Source: a virus. Taken from it: 64,000 nt of DNA. The notes under the pieces are model-generated. The model was not told the origin of the DNA. It was given only the letters and a program-made list of their open reading frames with translations, and ran no database searches. The stretch is taken from IMG/VR virus record IMGVR_UViG_3300042527_000802, positions 53,481 through 117,480 of that record. The stretch is one strand, 5' to 3'. The translations under genes were made by a program, and so were the position numbers. Positions 34,798 to 44,698 of the stretch are shown here, piece after piece (within the stretch, counting starts at the first letter, position 1; every line of letters starts with the position of its first letter).

Positions 34798-35252
34798 AAA
34801 ATAATATAGGATTCATGATCCCGGTGCTAGAGAATAATAATTTCTGCACCCATCTCTGCTCAATCGTTAAATCATTTATTGTTAATAACAAAAAGTTAGA
34901 TTTTTGCATATTTAATCAATATTGCGAAATGCATGATACTTATAATGTTCCATTATTACCAATAAGCCATGCTAGATATTTTGAAGGAGATTTATTTGTT
35001 TTTGATATATCATCATTGTTGTTAAGTGTTAATTTTCCAAAAACTAACAATATATATTTCTTTACAAATTCAACACCTTGGACAGCATCATATAATAACT
35101 ATATAGAATGGAAAAATATATTTAACAAATCTAATGTAAAAATAATATCAAACACCAAACACATTCATGATATTTATACTATTGCATGGAATAATAGTAT
35201 CGGAATAGCGGAGAATATGACATATGACACAATCTATAAATGTATACTCTGA
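34791..35252 (+). CDS. Small glycosylation-cluster protein, unknown
   Basis: 153 aa. It resembles only an N-terminal Rossmann-type domain (IGFMIPVLENNNF, KLDFCIFNQYCEMH, DLFVFDISSLL). It could be a transferase fragment or an accessory chain. It ends 29 nt inside the following nuclease gene and closes the cluster. Confidence 0.4.
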   Translation: MLKNNIGFMIPVLENNNFCTHLCSIVKSFIVNNKKLDFCIFNQYCEMHDTYNVPLLPISHARYFEGDLFVFDISSLLLSVNFPKTNNIYFFTNSTPWTASYNNYIEWKNIFNKSNVKIISNTKHIHDIYTIAWNNSIGIAENMTYDTIYKCIL

Positions 35253-36024
35253 TTTAACAGATTCAGAAAAAAAGAGCTTATTACATAAACTTTATATAGG
35301 AGATAAGCTAAGTTTTGCTTCTATTGCTAAAAAATATAATACGTATGCGAATAGAATTCGTAGAGACGCTGTTAAGCTTGGTATAGAGATTAGAGATAAA
35401 TCAGAAGCGCAAAAGAATGCCTTGGAAACAGGATCTCATTGTCATCCAACAAAAGGCAAAGAAAGATCAGAAAAAACCAAGCAGCAAATAGGCGCTTCTG
35501 TTATGAATGCATGGGATAACTTATCAGAAAGTGAACTTGAAGCAAGAAAAGAACAGAGCAGACAAAATTGGGAAAATCTTGATGATTATACCAAAGAAAA
35601 TATATTAAAGATGGCAAATGAAGCTGTTAGACTAGCAAGTAAAACAGGATCAAAACTTGAGAAATATTTATTAAATAAATTGATGAAAGATTCCTATAAA
35701 GTTGATTTTCACAAAGAACAAACATTATCAAATACGAAGTTGCAGATAGACCTGTTTTTGCCTACCATGAACATAGCAATAGAAGTTGATGGTCCTAGTC
35801 ATTTTGAACCAGTGTGGGGAGATGATTCTCTCAAGCGAAACAAAAAATACGATTCAAAAAAAGAAGGACTTATTATTGGTAAAGGATGGCATCTGATTAG
35901 AATAAAACAAACAAAGGACTTTTCTAAATCACGAGCAGATAGATTATATACTGAATTATTACAAGCAATTGGTCAAATAAATGGGAAAAATTCTTCACAA
36001 AAAATAATAATAGAGGACAAATAA
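35224..36024 (+). CDS. Vsr/EDxHD-type homing-like endonuclease with HTH
   Basis: 266 aa. An N-terminal HTH-like part (FASIAKKYNTYANRIRRDAV), then a basic region with HCHPTKGKERSEKT (NUMOD-like), then a PD-(D/E)XK domain: Glu145 helix, QIDLFLP (Asp176), IAIEVDGPSH (Glu187, Asp189, His193) and WHLIRIK. The order resembles EDxHD homing endonucleases of the Vsr fold. It interrupts the path between the glycosylation genes and the putative annealing protein, as an inserted mobile gene would, but overlaps the preceding gene and shares one base with the next. Confidence 0.7.
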   Translation: MTQSINVYSDLTDSEKKSLLHKLYIGDKLSFASIAKKYNTYANRIRRDAVKLGIEIRDKSEAQKNALETGSHCHPTKGKERSEKTKQQIGASVMNAWDNLSESELEARKEQSRQNWENLDDYTKENILKMANEAVRLASKTGSKLEKYLLNKLMKDSYKVDFHKEQTLSNTKLQIDLFLPTMNIAIEVDGPSHFEPVWGDDSLKRNKKYDSKKEGLIIGKGWHLIRIKQTKDFSKSRADRLYTELLQAIGQINGKNSSQKIIIEDK

Positions 36025-36761
36025 TGAGCAAGAAGAAGGAAACTAAGGACACTGTTGAAGTTAATGCCACGCCAGAATCTGTTGTAGAAACTGTTAATGT
36101 AACACCAAATGATTTGGGTTGGACAGACTATGTGCTAAGTCTATTGTCAGATGATGAAAAAATTAAGGGTAATCCTACAACAGACGGATTAAGAAGAATA
36201 TTTGAAAAGGCCTTAAATTGTAGAGTGATAGCCTCTCAAACAAAATTGGCCCAAACTCCAGATATTAATAACGAAAAAAGAGCATCGGCTATTCACAGCA
36301 TAACATACCGTTTAAATCCACACGAGGAGGATACTCTTGGTTTAAATACTGTGTCTGTGGATGGCGCCGCCGACGTTTATTGGGGTAATTGCGATAAAAT
36401 CTTTAGGAATCATCCAGTTGCCGTAGCAGAAACCAGAGCAGAAGGTCGAGCATTACGAAGAGCATTAAAACTTAGGAAGGTTGTTGCTGCTGAAGAAATG
36501 GCAGAAGAAATTGATGACCATCCAGATGCTAATTCGGTCAATAAAATCACCAATAATCAAATTAACTTTATTGATGTGATTGGACAAAGATTGAATATAG
36601 ATATCAAGAAACTATTAAAGGCTAATGGTTTAGAAAGTGATAATGTCTATAGCTTGCAACATGAAAATGCTGTTGATATTATAAGGTTGTTGTCTAGATA
36701 TCAACAAAATATCTCAGACATACCTTCTGATATTTTAGGCTATTCAAATGAATGGAAATAA
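36024..36761 (+). CDS. Putative ssDNA-annealing or recombination protein
   Basis: 245 aa. An acidic N-terminal linker, then WTDYVLSLLSDDEK, DGLRRIFEK, and an ETRAEGRALRRALKLRKVVA helix resembling the conserved ATR-x-x-GRAL helix of phage Erf/Rad52-like annealing proteins. The C-terminal ITNNQINFIDVIGQRL domain also occurs at the end of such proteins. Function is inferred from this and from the zinc ribbon neighbour. Confidence 0.45.
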   Translation: MSKKKETKDTVEVNATPESVVETVNVTPNDLGWTDYVLSLLSDDEKIKGNPTTDGLRRIFEKALNCRVIASQTKLAQTPDINNEKRASAIHSITYRLNPHEEDTLGLNTVSVDGAADVYWGNCDKIFRNHPVAVAETRAEGRALRRALKLRKVVAAEEMAEEIDDHPDANSVNKITNNQINFIDVIGQRLNIDIKKLLKANGLESDNVYSLQHENAVDIIRLLSRYQQNISDIPSDILGYSNEWK

Positions 36762-36763
36762 TT

Positions 36764-37084
36764 ATGAAAGTTTTATACAGAGCTAATGACAAACTGACTT
36801 TTGAACTAGAGGGTGCTGGACAAAAAGAGGTCTTTAAAGAATTGGCACTAATTCAAGAAATTTTTTCTGAAGAAAAGTGCGGTCTTTGCGGCAGCACCAA
36901 CATTAAGTTTGTTGTTAGAAATGTTGATGGTAATGACTACTATGAACTAAGATGCTCAGAATGTGGAGCAGTTTTAGCATTTGGTCAGCACAAAAAGGGT
37001 GGTACTTTGTTTCCAAAGCGCAAAGATGACGATGGAAACTATCTCCCAAATAAGGGCTGGCATAAATATCAGAAGAAAGACTAA
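36764..37084 (+). CDS. Phage zinc ribbon protein
   Basis: 106 aa from the ATG at 36764 (the in-frame 36752 start overlaps the previous gene). A KVLYRANDKLTFELEG strand and a helix precede a four-Cys ribbon: CGLC, then CSEC, with a FGQHKKGG and FPKRK tail. It resembles zinc ribbon proteins common in phages. It is the last + strand gene, and its stop overlaps the stop of the opposing gene. Confidence 0.65.
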   Translation: MKVLYRANDKLTFELEGAGQKEVFKELALIQEIFSEEKCGLCGSTNIKFVVRNVDGNDYYELRCSECGAVLAFGQHKKGGTLFPKRKDDDGNYLPNKGWHKYQKKD

Positions 37085-37488
37085 TTGTCTGATTCTGTCC
37101 ATAATCCCATCGGACAACTCTCTGTCTTTATAGCTATTTTATTTAAATAGTTTCTATCTCGAATGATAGCGCAGCCACATTGGCTGCAGCTATTATTCTG
37201 ATAGTATTCACAACTATTACAAATATTATGTCTTTTTTCTATTGTAGATAAAGAACATAGATTATTATCTTCTATTGCAGCGTTTGCGAACGCGTGTATA
37301 TTTATCGGAATATTATTTCCTATCAACGGACTTCGACAGGGTAGTTTAGGTATTTCGTTTATATTATCTGTTATCTTTATTTTATTTCCACATTTAGAAC
37401 ATTCAAACCAATCTCCTATAGATATGAAACTACAAAATATATCATCAAAACTATCAATTGTAATCGTACGGGATCCAGTATGTTTCAT
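37081..37488 (-). CDS. Cys-rich zinc-binding protein (DUF6171-like)
   Basis: 135 aa. Two zinc-binding parts: ECSKCGNK with a later Cys near residue 51, and a C-terminal CNSCEYYQNNSCSQCGC...CPMGLW that matches the DUF6171-type small phage motif. GGAG lies just upstream of the ATG, within the 3' end of the giant structural gene (35-nt overlap). It is the last gene of the - strand block. Confidence 0.65.
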   Translation of the reverse strand: MKHTGSRTITIDSFDDIFCSFISIGDWFECSKCGNKIKITDNINEIPKLPCRSPLIGNNIPINIHAFANAAIEDNNLCSLSTIEKRHNICNSCEYYQNNSCSQCGCAIIRDRNYLNKIAIKTESCPMGLWTESDN

Positions 37489-40400
37489 CTTTTGACTCCG
37501 AGTTCATAACCCCCTTATGTTCTATTGCATCAACACTACCAAAATGAGCCCTGAATAACATTTCATTCAACCATTTATAATATAATGGCGGCTCAACATA
37601 TGCACCAGATTCAATGTCTAAGCACTTCCAAACCTTAAATGTACTGTCAATAGGACCACCAGGAGAAGGTATAATACTCTTAGATAGTTGTCCTCTGTCG
37701 TTAGGTTCATATATATCATATTGGGTATCTTTATTCTTGATCATTCGTGGTATTCTTTTAAAATCTACTTTTAATCTATTAATATCATCTAAATTAAATA
37801 TATTATAAACTTTATTTTGTACAGTTGTTGTGAATGGTCTTTCAACATTAATATCAATAACTGGTAATATATACTCATATGTCGCTTTAACTAGCTGGGC
37901 TTTCTCGATTCCTGCAAAATTTAAAAAGAACTCTCTCTGCACAAATTCTCCAATCGCATCATTATCTGGCCACTTTAGTTTAGGATACTTAGCTTTCGCC
38001 TCATTAATATTTTTATCACTTAAAGTATATGTAGTATTCCACATACGAGCTTGAACCTTTTCATCAATTCCATCAATTTCGTTCGTTCCTCCATATGCGG
38101 CATTTGGAACGCATATTTGATCTGCCAAATCTGTTACTTTATCATTGAATGGTATGCATACAAAAGTTACGCTTTTTAATATTTTAGTTGTTTTATCTTT
38201 ATCTATTGAGCACGATTGATCGGGATCTATATTAATCCAATAATAATCATTATGATGATTTTCTTCAAATCTCATTTGTTTAGTTTCTGGATCAACAATT
38301 ACTCTAACAGAAATATGCGGGTAGTCTGATACACTAGATACTCTATCTCTATAAAATATTATTTCTTCTTTTTCTTTATATAGAATTGCTAGCTTCTTAA
38401 GATCTTTCTCTGACTCTATTTCTTTGTCAATAGTTTTTATTCTGTTTTTTAAATCATCAATTGTAGATGGAGTATCTATCTTATAAATTAAATTTGTACT
38501 AATATCTTTTTTAAATATAAGCGTTCCATCAAGGCCATTAGAAATATCAGTATCAACTTCTATTAAATTTCCATGTTCATTATGACGCGTAACAACGCTA
38601 TTGTATAATCTATCAAATGCTTCTAGGATTTGAGTTCTATAATTTTCACTTATATCTCCATTTCCATTTGGTATCATATTTATAATATTATTAATATTAT
38701 ACTGTGAAGATATTATATTTTCTATACTATATTGAAATCCTAAAGATTTTGTTGATCCTTCAATCAAACTATTATCATCTGATGATTTATACTTAAAAGA
38801 CTGTGACACAAAATACGAATTTTTATTTGTATTAATAATATCCGATATATCTCTCAACTGATTATTGATTTCTTGACTACTTATTTTATATGGCCTAACT
38901 AAATTTGATCCGTATCCATAATTACCAACACCCCATGAAACAGTTTTATCTACTGGTGTTGATAAATTATATTTTGTATGGTCTGCATTTGACCATAAAT
39001 CAAATGGTATAGAGTCATCCTTATGAAATCCTGTAAAATTATTTCTAGTGATAAGAATGCGTTTTGATACTTCTGGTTCTATAGAAATGTCTGTGCCCAA
39101 CAATTCCTTATCAAAAATTAAAATTGTCTTATGATCATTATTAATCGCTACATATCCTTGGCCTATGATTCTGTTAGTGTACTTATTGTATGTTAGATCC
39201 CATATTTCATTTTGTATTCTAGTAATTTCATATATATCTGTCGCTTGTGCTAAATTAGATTGTAATTCTTCTAGTTTCTCTTGATCTATATCGTTTTGAT
39301 CTTTTTTACTAAATGATACTATGTTCTTATGTTCTGAATTATTAAAAAAATGATAAGCTCTTATATCATTAATTATTGCAATTTTTTTGGTATTAATTAG
39401 CGTCTCTAAATCCACATCTAAGTTTATATTATCGTTTGTATTTAATGATGAGGTCAAACTAAACAAATCATTGTATTGTAAAATATTTTTGCTTAAACAT
39501 AGATCTTTTATATAGTATATCTTAGTTAAGGATTTTACAAAACTATTATCAGTATTTCTTTTTGTAGTGTCGAGCGATAACACATACATACCATTAAGGT
39601 TTTCATCTGATTGCTCAGACAGTTCAATTATATCGCCATCTTCCAATTCGTAACCAATATTGTTTAAAGTATTTAATATATTTGTTAATTGTTTATTTTT
39701 ATCTGATAATTCCTTTGATAATTCTTCTGATGGGTTTTCTTTTAATTGATCTTCTATTTGTTTTATTTCTTGTTTTATTTTTTTAGCATCATCAATAAGA
39801 TGTTGTTTCGTTGGTATATTTTCGAATTCCTTGCCAATGTCTATACTTATTTTTCTTATATGATTCTGAAAACAGCTTCTAATAAAATTGTCTGTGTCTG
39901 ATGGTATTAATGACTTAAATATTGATAAGGATCTTAATAAGCTCTTGTAATGTAATTTAAAAAATTTATATTCATTATTTTTTACAGTTAGTGAGTTGTT
40001 ATATTTGAATATCGATGCCTCTAATTTATACCAAGTTTGTCCTTGATCTTTGCTTACGCTGATGAGAGATTTGTCTGAATATCCAAATGGATATCTGTCA
40101 TATTTAGGTACAAACCAAGACCTATTGAATAATTCTTTTTGTTCTCCTCTTCTAAAAGATCCCAAATAGTTTGCTATATCTTTAGCTTGTTGATTTAACT
40201 GAGAGTCTACTAAAGATAAAGATACTAATGCTCCAATTAAAGTAAATGGCATTAATGGAATAATAGGAGATATATTTAATGTTTGGGGTGGAGCAAACGA
40301 TGGTATGTTAAGAGATTCTTTCGAATATGAGCATAATCTGCCATCAACAGTATACATATTAGGAGCATTTAAATTAATTGGAGGTAATAGATGTGTTTTA

Positions 40401-43400
40401 TTTTCTAAATTAGCTATGAAATTATAACCACTCATTACTGGCTTATCATTATAATAATCTATATTATTTAAACTATTTTTACCGTATGTTTCTAAGCCAT
40501 CTGCTTTATGTAATAGTAACTCCCAGCTACATAAACTATTATCTATTAAATTAGATTTATTTTTAATTTTTGATCCAATAAATCCTAATGACGCATCAGT
40601 TGTTCGTAGTCGATCAAAAGGCTCCAGCGACTCTGTTTCACCAACTACCGCTATACACAAAGTAAAAGAGGTTGAACTACTATTAGAAATAGACTCTGGA
40701 CCAGGTGTGGGATCATAAAGAGGCATACTCTTAAATTTAGAAAATCTATGGCTAGAATTATATAAATTATTATTTAAAATAATATTTTTGTATCTATAAA
40801 TTTCTGTATCCGAAAAATTACTAGCAGATAATGTTGGAGATAATAGTATTTGACCATTAACAGATGGAGATACATTATTATTTCTAAATCTATGTATTCC
40901 ATAGGGAATAAATAAACTTGATGTATTTATAATGTTATGGTTATGAGCCACATAGTATTTGTCACAATAATCTGTAAATAAAATATTATTATTAATATGA
41001 AAATTATGTATATGGTCTTGATTTAATAAATATAGATAATATTTATTTTTTCTTTTTTGTAATATAGTATTTCTGTCTTCATTAGAACCTGGTTGTTTTG
41101 TCAAATCAGGAATATAATTATCTACAAAATCATTGTCATTCATATCCCATAATCTATACATAAAATTCTGAACATCGGTATTTTTAATTTGTATTATTTT
41201 TTTATATTGTTCGGTATATGTTTCTGTATTAAAATACCATGGATCGCTTAAATTTATAGTGACTCCTCCCTCTTCTTTAGGTCCGCTAGGTGGACTTAAA
41301 GAACTAGCTATTTTATCACAAGCATCAATCTCTATCCATACTATTAATTCTTTAGGATTTGTATAATTAAGATGATTTAATTTAATCTCAATATTATAGG
41401 CCGATCCACCAATACCTCCTTGACCCATTGAATAAGTGGCATTATATTCTATTAAAGATAATCCATCATTACAGTATTCTTCAGATGATACAGGACTGTC
41501 CGATTCAATAGCAAAATCAGATATATATGTGTCATTATATTGTAACATTTTTATAGAAGTATCTGTGCTTGCTGCTCTATATCCATAATGTGCAATCTGA
41601 TCGTCTACTCCAAATGTTATTCCTTTTGGTAGCTTTCTAACTTTTAAAAACTCAGGATCAGTCTGCAAAGTAATAGTACTCTTATATATTACTGGTTTAG
41701 AGTCCAAAAAATTATTTTTTAAATCATAAATACCCAAACCTTTAAAAGATTGTATATTAGTATTTTGTTTAAAATTAGTAACAGATGTTTTATTATGAAA
41801 ATCAGGATTCTCATATGTACTCAACCAACCAGAAAAAGGATGAAAATAACCCTTACTAAATTCTATACTGGCGTCATACGAGTGATGAGTATCATGGCAG
41901 ATATGAGCTATGGCTTTGCCTAATGCAGCGTTTTCACTATCTATAGTTGGCGTGTTTAATAGTTCTTCAGTTAATTCCAATTTATCAAGTAGTTTTTCTG
42001 GTTCTGGGTGAAATGGTATATCCAATTTAAGATTAGCTATTTCATTTTTACTAAATCCACCATAGGCTTTGATTCTAGCAGCTTTTGTTGATAATGAAAC
42101 TGGTGCGGATACATCCTTGATGGTATCTGTTGGTATATCATAAAAAGAAAAACTATATCCAGCGTCTAATATAAAGCCATTATTATCTGGAATACTTCTA
42201 TATATACTTTCACATTGTGAGCAATCATCATTATTATCCATTATATATGATAAAATTAATCTAGAAATTTCTACTATAGTATCCTGACATTTGTATCTGA
42301 TAGATAAATCAGCGTCTGTTTCTTCAACAACCTTATTGCCTTTATCGTCTACCGGCATAGGTATAGCAAATTTATGATATGACTGTCCCAACGACACAAC
42401 TATAGGTATTTTACTACCTCCGGGTTGTGGTAAATTATTTATATTTTCTGCTATTTCTTTAGCCTGTGGTATTTTGACACTACAATCACTATAGCACGGC
42501 CAGAAAACTCCTTGTTTACCAAATACACATTCTCGTATACTTGGTATCATAATAATTAGATTATCCTGCGGACTTAGAAATTTTGTTTCTGCTACTAATA
42601 ACGGTTCGGTCCTTTTATATACATTATTCTCGGTAACATGTATAGTAACTATATCATATTTTAAACTAAATGATGTTTTAGCCATCATTTGTAATACATA
42701 CTTACCTGGTCTTTTAATATACAATGTAGGACTATAATCATACGATGTTGGATATCTTGATGTAGTATCTGTAGGAGATAGTTTTCTATTACTAAATCTT
42801 AAGCAGTCTGGTCCAGATATTCTTGTCCATTCAATTTCTGGTTGATCTTCTATAATTACTTCTACGTTAAAATTATCTCCAAGAGTTACATTAGCATCAG
42901 ATAGCTCATACTCTATTTCTCTATATTTAATACCTATAACTTGATTGTTTTCGTCTAAAATATTGACTGTTCTGTTTTTAATTTTAGGATCTAAAAAGTC
43001 AATCTCTACATCTTTTCCGGCGGTAAATGAAATTCTCTGATCTGTTAAATTCTTTTTTTGTATATCCCAAAGAGGAATTGTTACTTGTTGTCCGGGAATA
43101 GTTTGATTGCTTAATACTAATTCTGTATTTTTATCGCCAATTTTTGATTCTACTTGGAATTTACCTACTTGAAATTTTACATTGTTATAGACTAATTTAT
43201 TATTGGCTTCTAGCGTACACCTACTTATTGCATCATGGTTTATTTTAACATGAGGGCCGTACTTTAGTTTATTTTTATATGTTATATATGCTGAATCCCC
43301 GAATAATACTAGTTTAGAACCATATTTAAATAATAACCTATAGAATAAATCTTTTTTGCTCGTAACTAATCCATTTTGACCACTAGATCCATTATTGTGT

Positions 43401-44698
43401 TTGTCAATACTAATCATTGAAGTTAATCTCTGACTAATCTCTAAAACAAACATAAAGATTGCTTGTTGTTCTGCTTCTGGTGACGCAATTTTTCGAGGAA
43501 GTCGTTTACCTCCTTCAGCATCATATACGCTAAATGTTAATAAATTTTGCAATTCTAATATTGTACTACGATCATTATATAATATCTTTTCTAATAAACC
43601 CACAGTAGTACGATCCATATAGGGCATTGTTGATAGTATATGAGCTATCTTTTTAATTATTCTAGATTCTTTTAGAGGCAATAATGGTTTTGGTATTCTT
43701 TCTACGGTTTCGCCATTTTCTGTGACAATTTTTACTTTATCTATGCGTTTTTTATACTTAAAAATATCTGGCCCATCAGGAAGACCCAATGTTAATAGAT
43801 GATATATTTCTCTATATACTGGATGTAATACTGGTGATAAATATGATTTTGAAATTATATCATTTTTATATTGTTCTGATGCTAATTCTTCTGATTCTAT
43901 ATAACTATATGTGTCTCCATCTGGGATCCATATTGATAATGTTCCATCTGAAAATATATTGTTATTGCTTGAAGATTTGTATATAGAAAATTTTACATCG
44001 TCTATATTTATATTGTTGAATTTTAAATATCTACTAATGGAAAAATGTTTATTATGTACTGGTTTTATATTATTTTGATCATATGCGATTTTATCTTCTA
44101 TTATTAATAGTAGATCGTCTGTTTTTTTAATTAATTTTGTTGTTGGATTGATACTATTAATACCGTCATGATATTCTTTAATAGGCTTAACAATATCATA
44201 TGTATTAATATCTGCCATAGACTGTTTTTGAATGACAGAACTAGATTTTTTATACCAGAACATTAATCCATATTTAGGTATGAATGGCATCATTTCTGGG
44301 GTTAAAATCCAATTAACAGACATATAGGAACTTCCAGAGTCCCAATTTTGAAATTTTGGATCAAACCAAAAAGCTTTTTCTAATCCTATAGAATCTGGTA
44401 TAGAACTAGATCCTTTAAATAGCATTTTTGTTTCAATCTTACTATCTTTTACAGACACGAAACATGGAACCCATACGTCCTTTAATTCAACATTATTCCA
44501 TTTTTTATCTGTCGCTTCTATAGACGACACTATAAATTTGATCAATTCGTCCATATATACATTATATGAATCTAAAAAGGCGCCATCTTTATAATAGTCT
44601 ATTGTATCTGTTTTATTATTATATTTATATGGATATAGGTCATCTAAAAAATATTTATCATATAAGATACACTTATTTTGAGCATCCTTTTTTAGCAT
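37454..44698 (-). CDS. Giant virion structural protein (tail or baseplate), 2414 aa
   Basis: Start is the ATG at 44698 sharing a base with the upstream stop (TGATG). The only recognisable domain is an Ig/PKD-like beta domain at about 603-695 (EIEWTRISGPDCLRFSN). Charged coiled-coil stretches lie at about 1630-1680, 1800-1830 and 2080-2110. There is no enzyme motif. Length, mixed beta/coil make-up, and its position after another giant protein suggest a tail, baseplate or neck component. Family not recognised. Confidence 0.6.
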   Translation of the reverse strand: MLKKDAQNKCILYDKYFLDDLYPYKYNNKTDTIDYYKDGAFLDSYNVYMDELIKFIVSSIEATDKKWNNVELKDVWVPCFVSVKDSKIETKMLFKGSSSIPDSIGLEKAFWFDPKFQNWDSGSSYMSVNWILTPEMMPFIPKYGLMFWYKKSSSVIQKQSMADINTYDIVKPIKEYHDGINSINPTTKLIKKTDDLLLIIEDKIAYDQNNIKPVHNKHFSISRYLKFNNINIDDVKFSIYKSSSNNNIFSDGTLSIWIPDGDTYSYIESEELASEQYKNDIISKSYLSPVLHPVYREIYHLLTLGLPDGPDIFKYKKRIDKVKIVTENGETVERIPKPLLPLKESRIIKKIAHILSTMPYMDRTTVGLLEKILYNDRSTILELQNLLTFSVYDAEGGKRLPRKIASPEAEQQAIFMFVLEISQRLTSMISIDKHNNGSSGQNGLVTSKKDLFYRLLFKYGSKLVLFGDSAYITYKNKLKYGPHVKINHDAISRCTLEANNKLVYNNVKFQVGKFQVESKIGDKNTELVLSNQTIPGQQVTIPLWDIQKKNLTDQRISFTAGKDVEIDFLDPKIKNRTVNILDENNQVIGIKYREIEYELSDANVTLGDNFNVEVIIEDQPEIEWTRISGPDCLRFSNRKLSPTDTTSRYPTSYDYSPTLYIKRPGKYVLQMMAKTSFSLKYDIVTIHVTENNVYKRTEPLLVAETKFLSPQDNLIIMIPSIRECVFGKQGVFWPCYSDCSVKIPQAKEIAENINNLPQPGGSKIPIVVSLGQSYHKFAIPMPVDDKGNKVVEETDADLSIRYKCQDTIVEISRLILSYIMDNNDDCSQCESIYRSIPDNNGFILDAGYSFSFYDIPTDTIKDVSAPVSLSTKAARIKAYGGFSKNEIANLKLDIPFHPEPEKLLDKLELTEELLNTPTIDSENAALGKAIAHICHDTHHSYDASIEFSKGYFHPFSGWLSTYENPDFHNKTSVTNFKQNTNIQSFKGLGIYDLKNNFLDSKPVIYKSTITLQTDPEFLKVRKLPKGITFGVDDQIAHYGYRAASTDTSIKMLQYNDTYISDFAIESDSPVSSEEYCNDGLSLIEYNATYSMGQGGIGGSAYNIEIKLNHLNYTNPKELIVWIEIDACDKIASSLSPPSGPKEEGGVTINLSDPWYFNTETYTEQYKKIIQIKNTDVQNFMYRLWDMNDNDFVDNYIPDLTKQPGSNEDRNTILQKRKNKYYLYLLNQDHIHNFHINNNILFTDYCDKYYVAHNHNIINTSSLFIPYGIHRFRNNNVSPSVNGQILLSPTLSASNFSDTEIYRYKNIILNNNLYNSSHRFSKFKSMPLYDPTPGPESISNSSSTSFTLCIAVVGETESLEPFDRLRTTDASLGFIGSKIKNKSNLIDNSLCSWELLLHKADGLETYGKNSLNNIDYYNDKPVMSGYNFIANLENKTHLLPPINLNAPNMYTVDGRLCSYSKESLNIPSFAPPQTLNISPIIPLMPFTLIGALVSLSLVDSQLNQQAKDIANYLGSFRRGEQKELFNRSWFVPKYDRYPFGYSDKSLISVSKDQGQTWYKLEASIFKYNNSLTVKNNEYKFFKLHYKSLLRSLSIFKSLIPSDTDNFIRSCFQNHIRKISIDIGKEFENIPTKQHLIDDAKKIKQEIKQIEDQLKENPSEELSKELSDKNKQLTNILNTLNNIGYELEDGDIIELSEQSDENLNGMYVLSLDTTKRNTDNSFVKSLTKIYYIKDLCLSKNILQYNDLFSLTSSLNTNDNINLDVDLETLINTKKIAIINDIRAYHFFNNSEHKNIVSFSKKDQNDIDQEKLEELQSNLAQATDIYEITRIQNEIWDLTYNKYTNRIIGQGYVAINNDHKTILIFDKELLGTDISIEPEVSKRILITRNNFTGFHKDDSIPFDLWSNADHTKYNLSTPVDKTVSWGVGNYGYGSNLVRPYKISSQEINNQLRDISDIINTNKNSYFVSQSFKYKSSDDNSLIEGSTKSLGFQYSIENIISSQYNINNIINMIPNGNGDISENYRTQILEAFDRLYNSVVTRHNEHGNLIEVDTDISNGLDGTLIFKKDISTNLIYKIDTPSTIDDLKNRIKTIDKEIESEKDLKKLAILYKEKEEIIFYRDRVSSVSDYPHISVRVIVDPETKQMRFEENHHNDYYWINIDPDQSCSIDKDKTTKILKSVTFVCIPFNDKVTDLADQICVPNAAYGGTNEIDGIDEKVQARMWNTTYTLSDKNINEAKAKYPKLKWPDNDAIGEFVQREFFLNFAGIEKAQLVKATYEYILPVIDINVERPFTTTVQNKVYNIFNLDDINRLKVDFKRIPRMIKNKDTQYDIYEPNDRGQLSKSIIPSPGGPIDSTFKVWKCLDIESGAYVEPPLYYKWLNEMLFRAHFGSVDAIEHKGVMNSESKDETYWIPYDYN

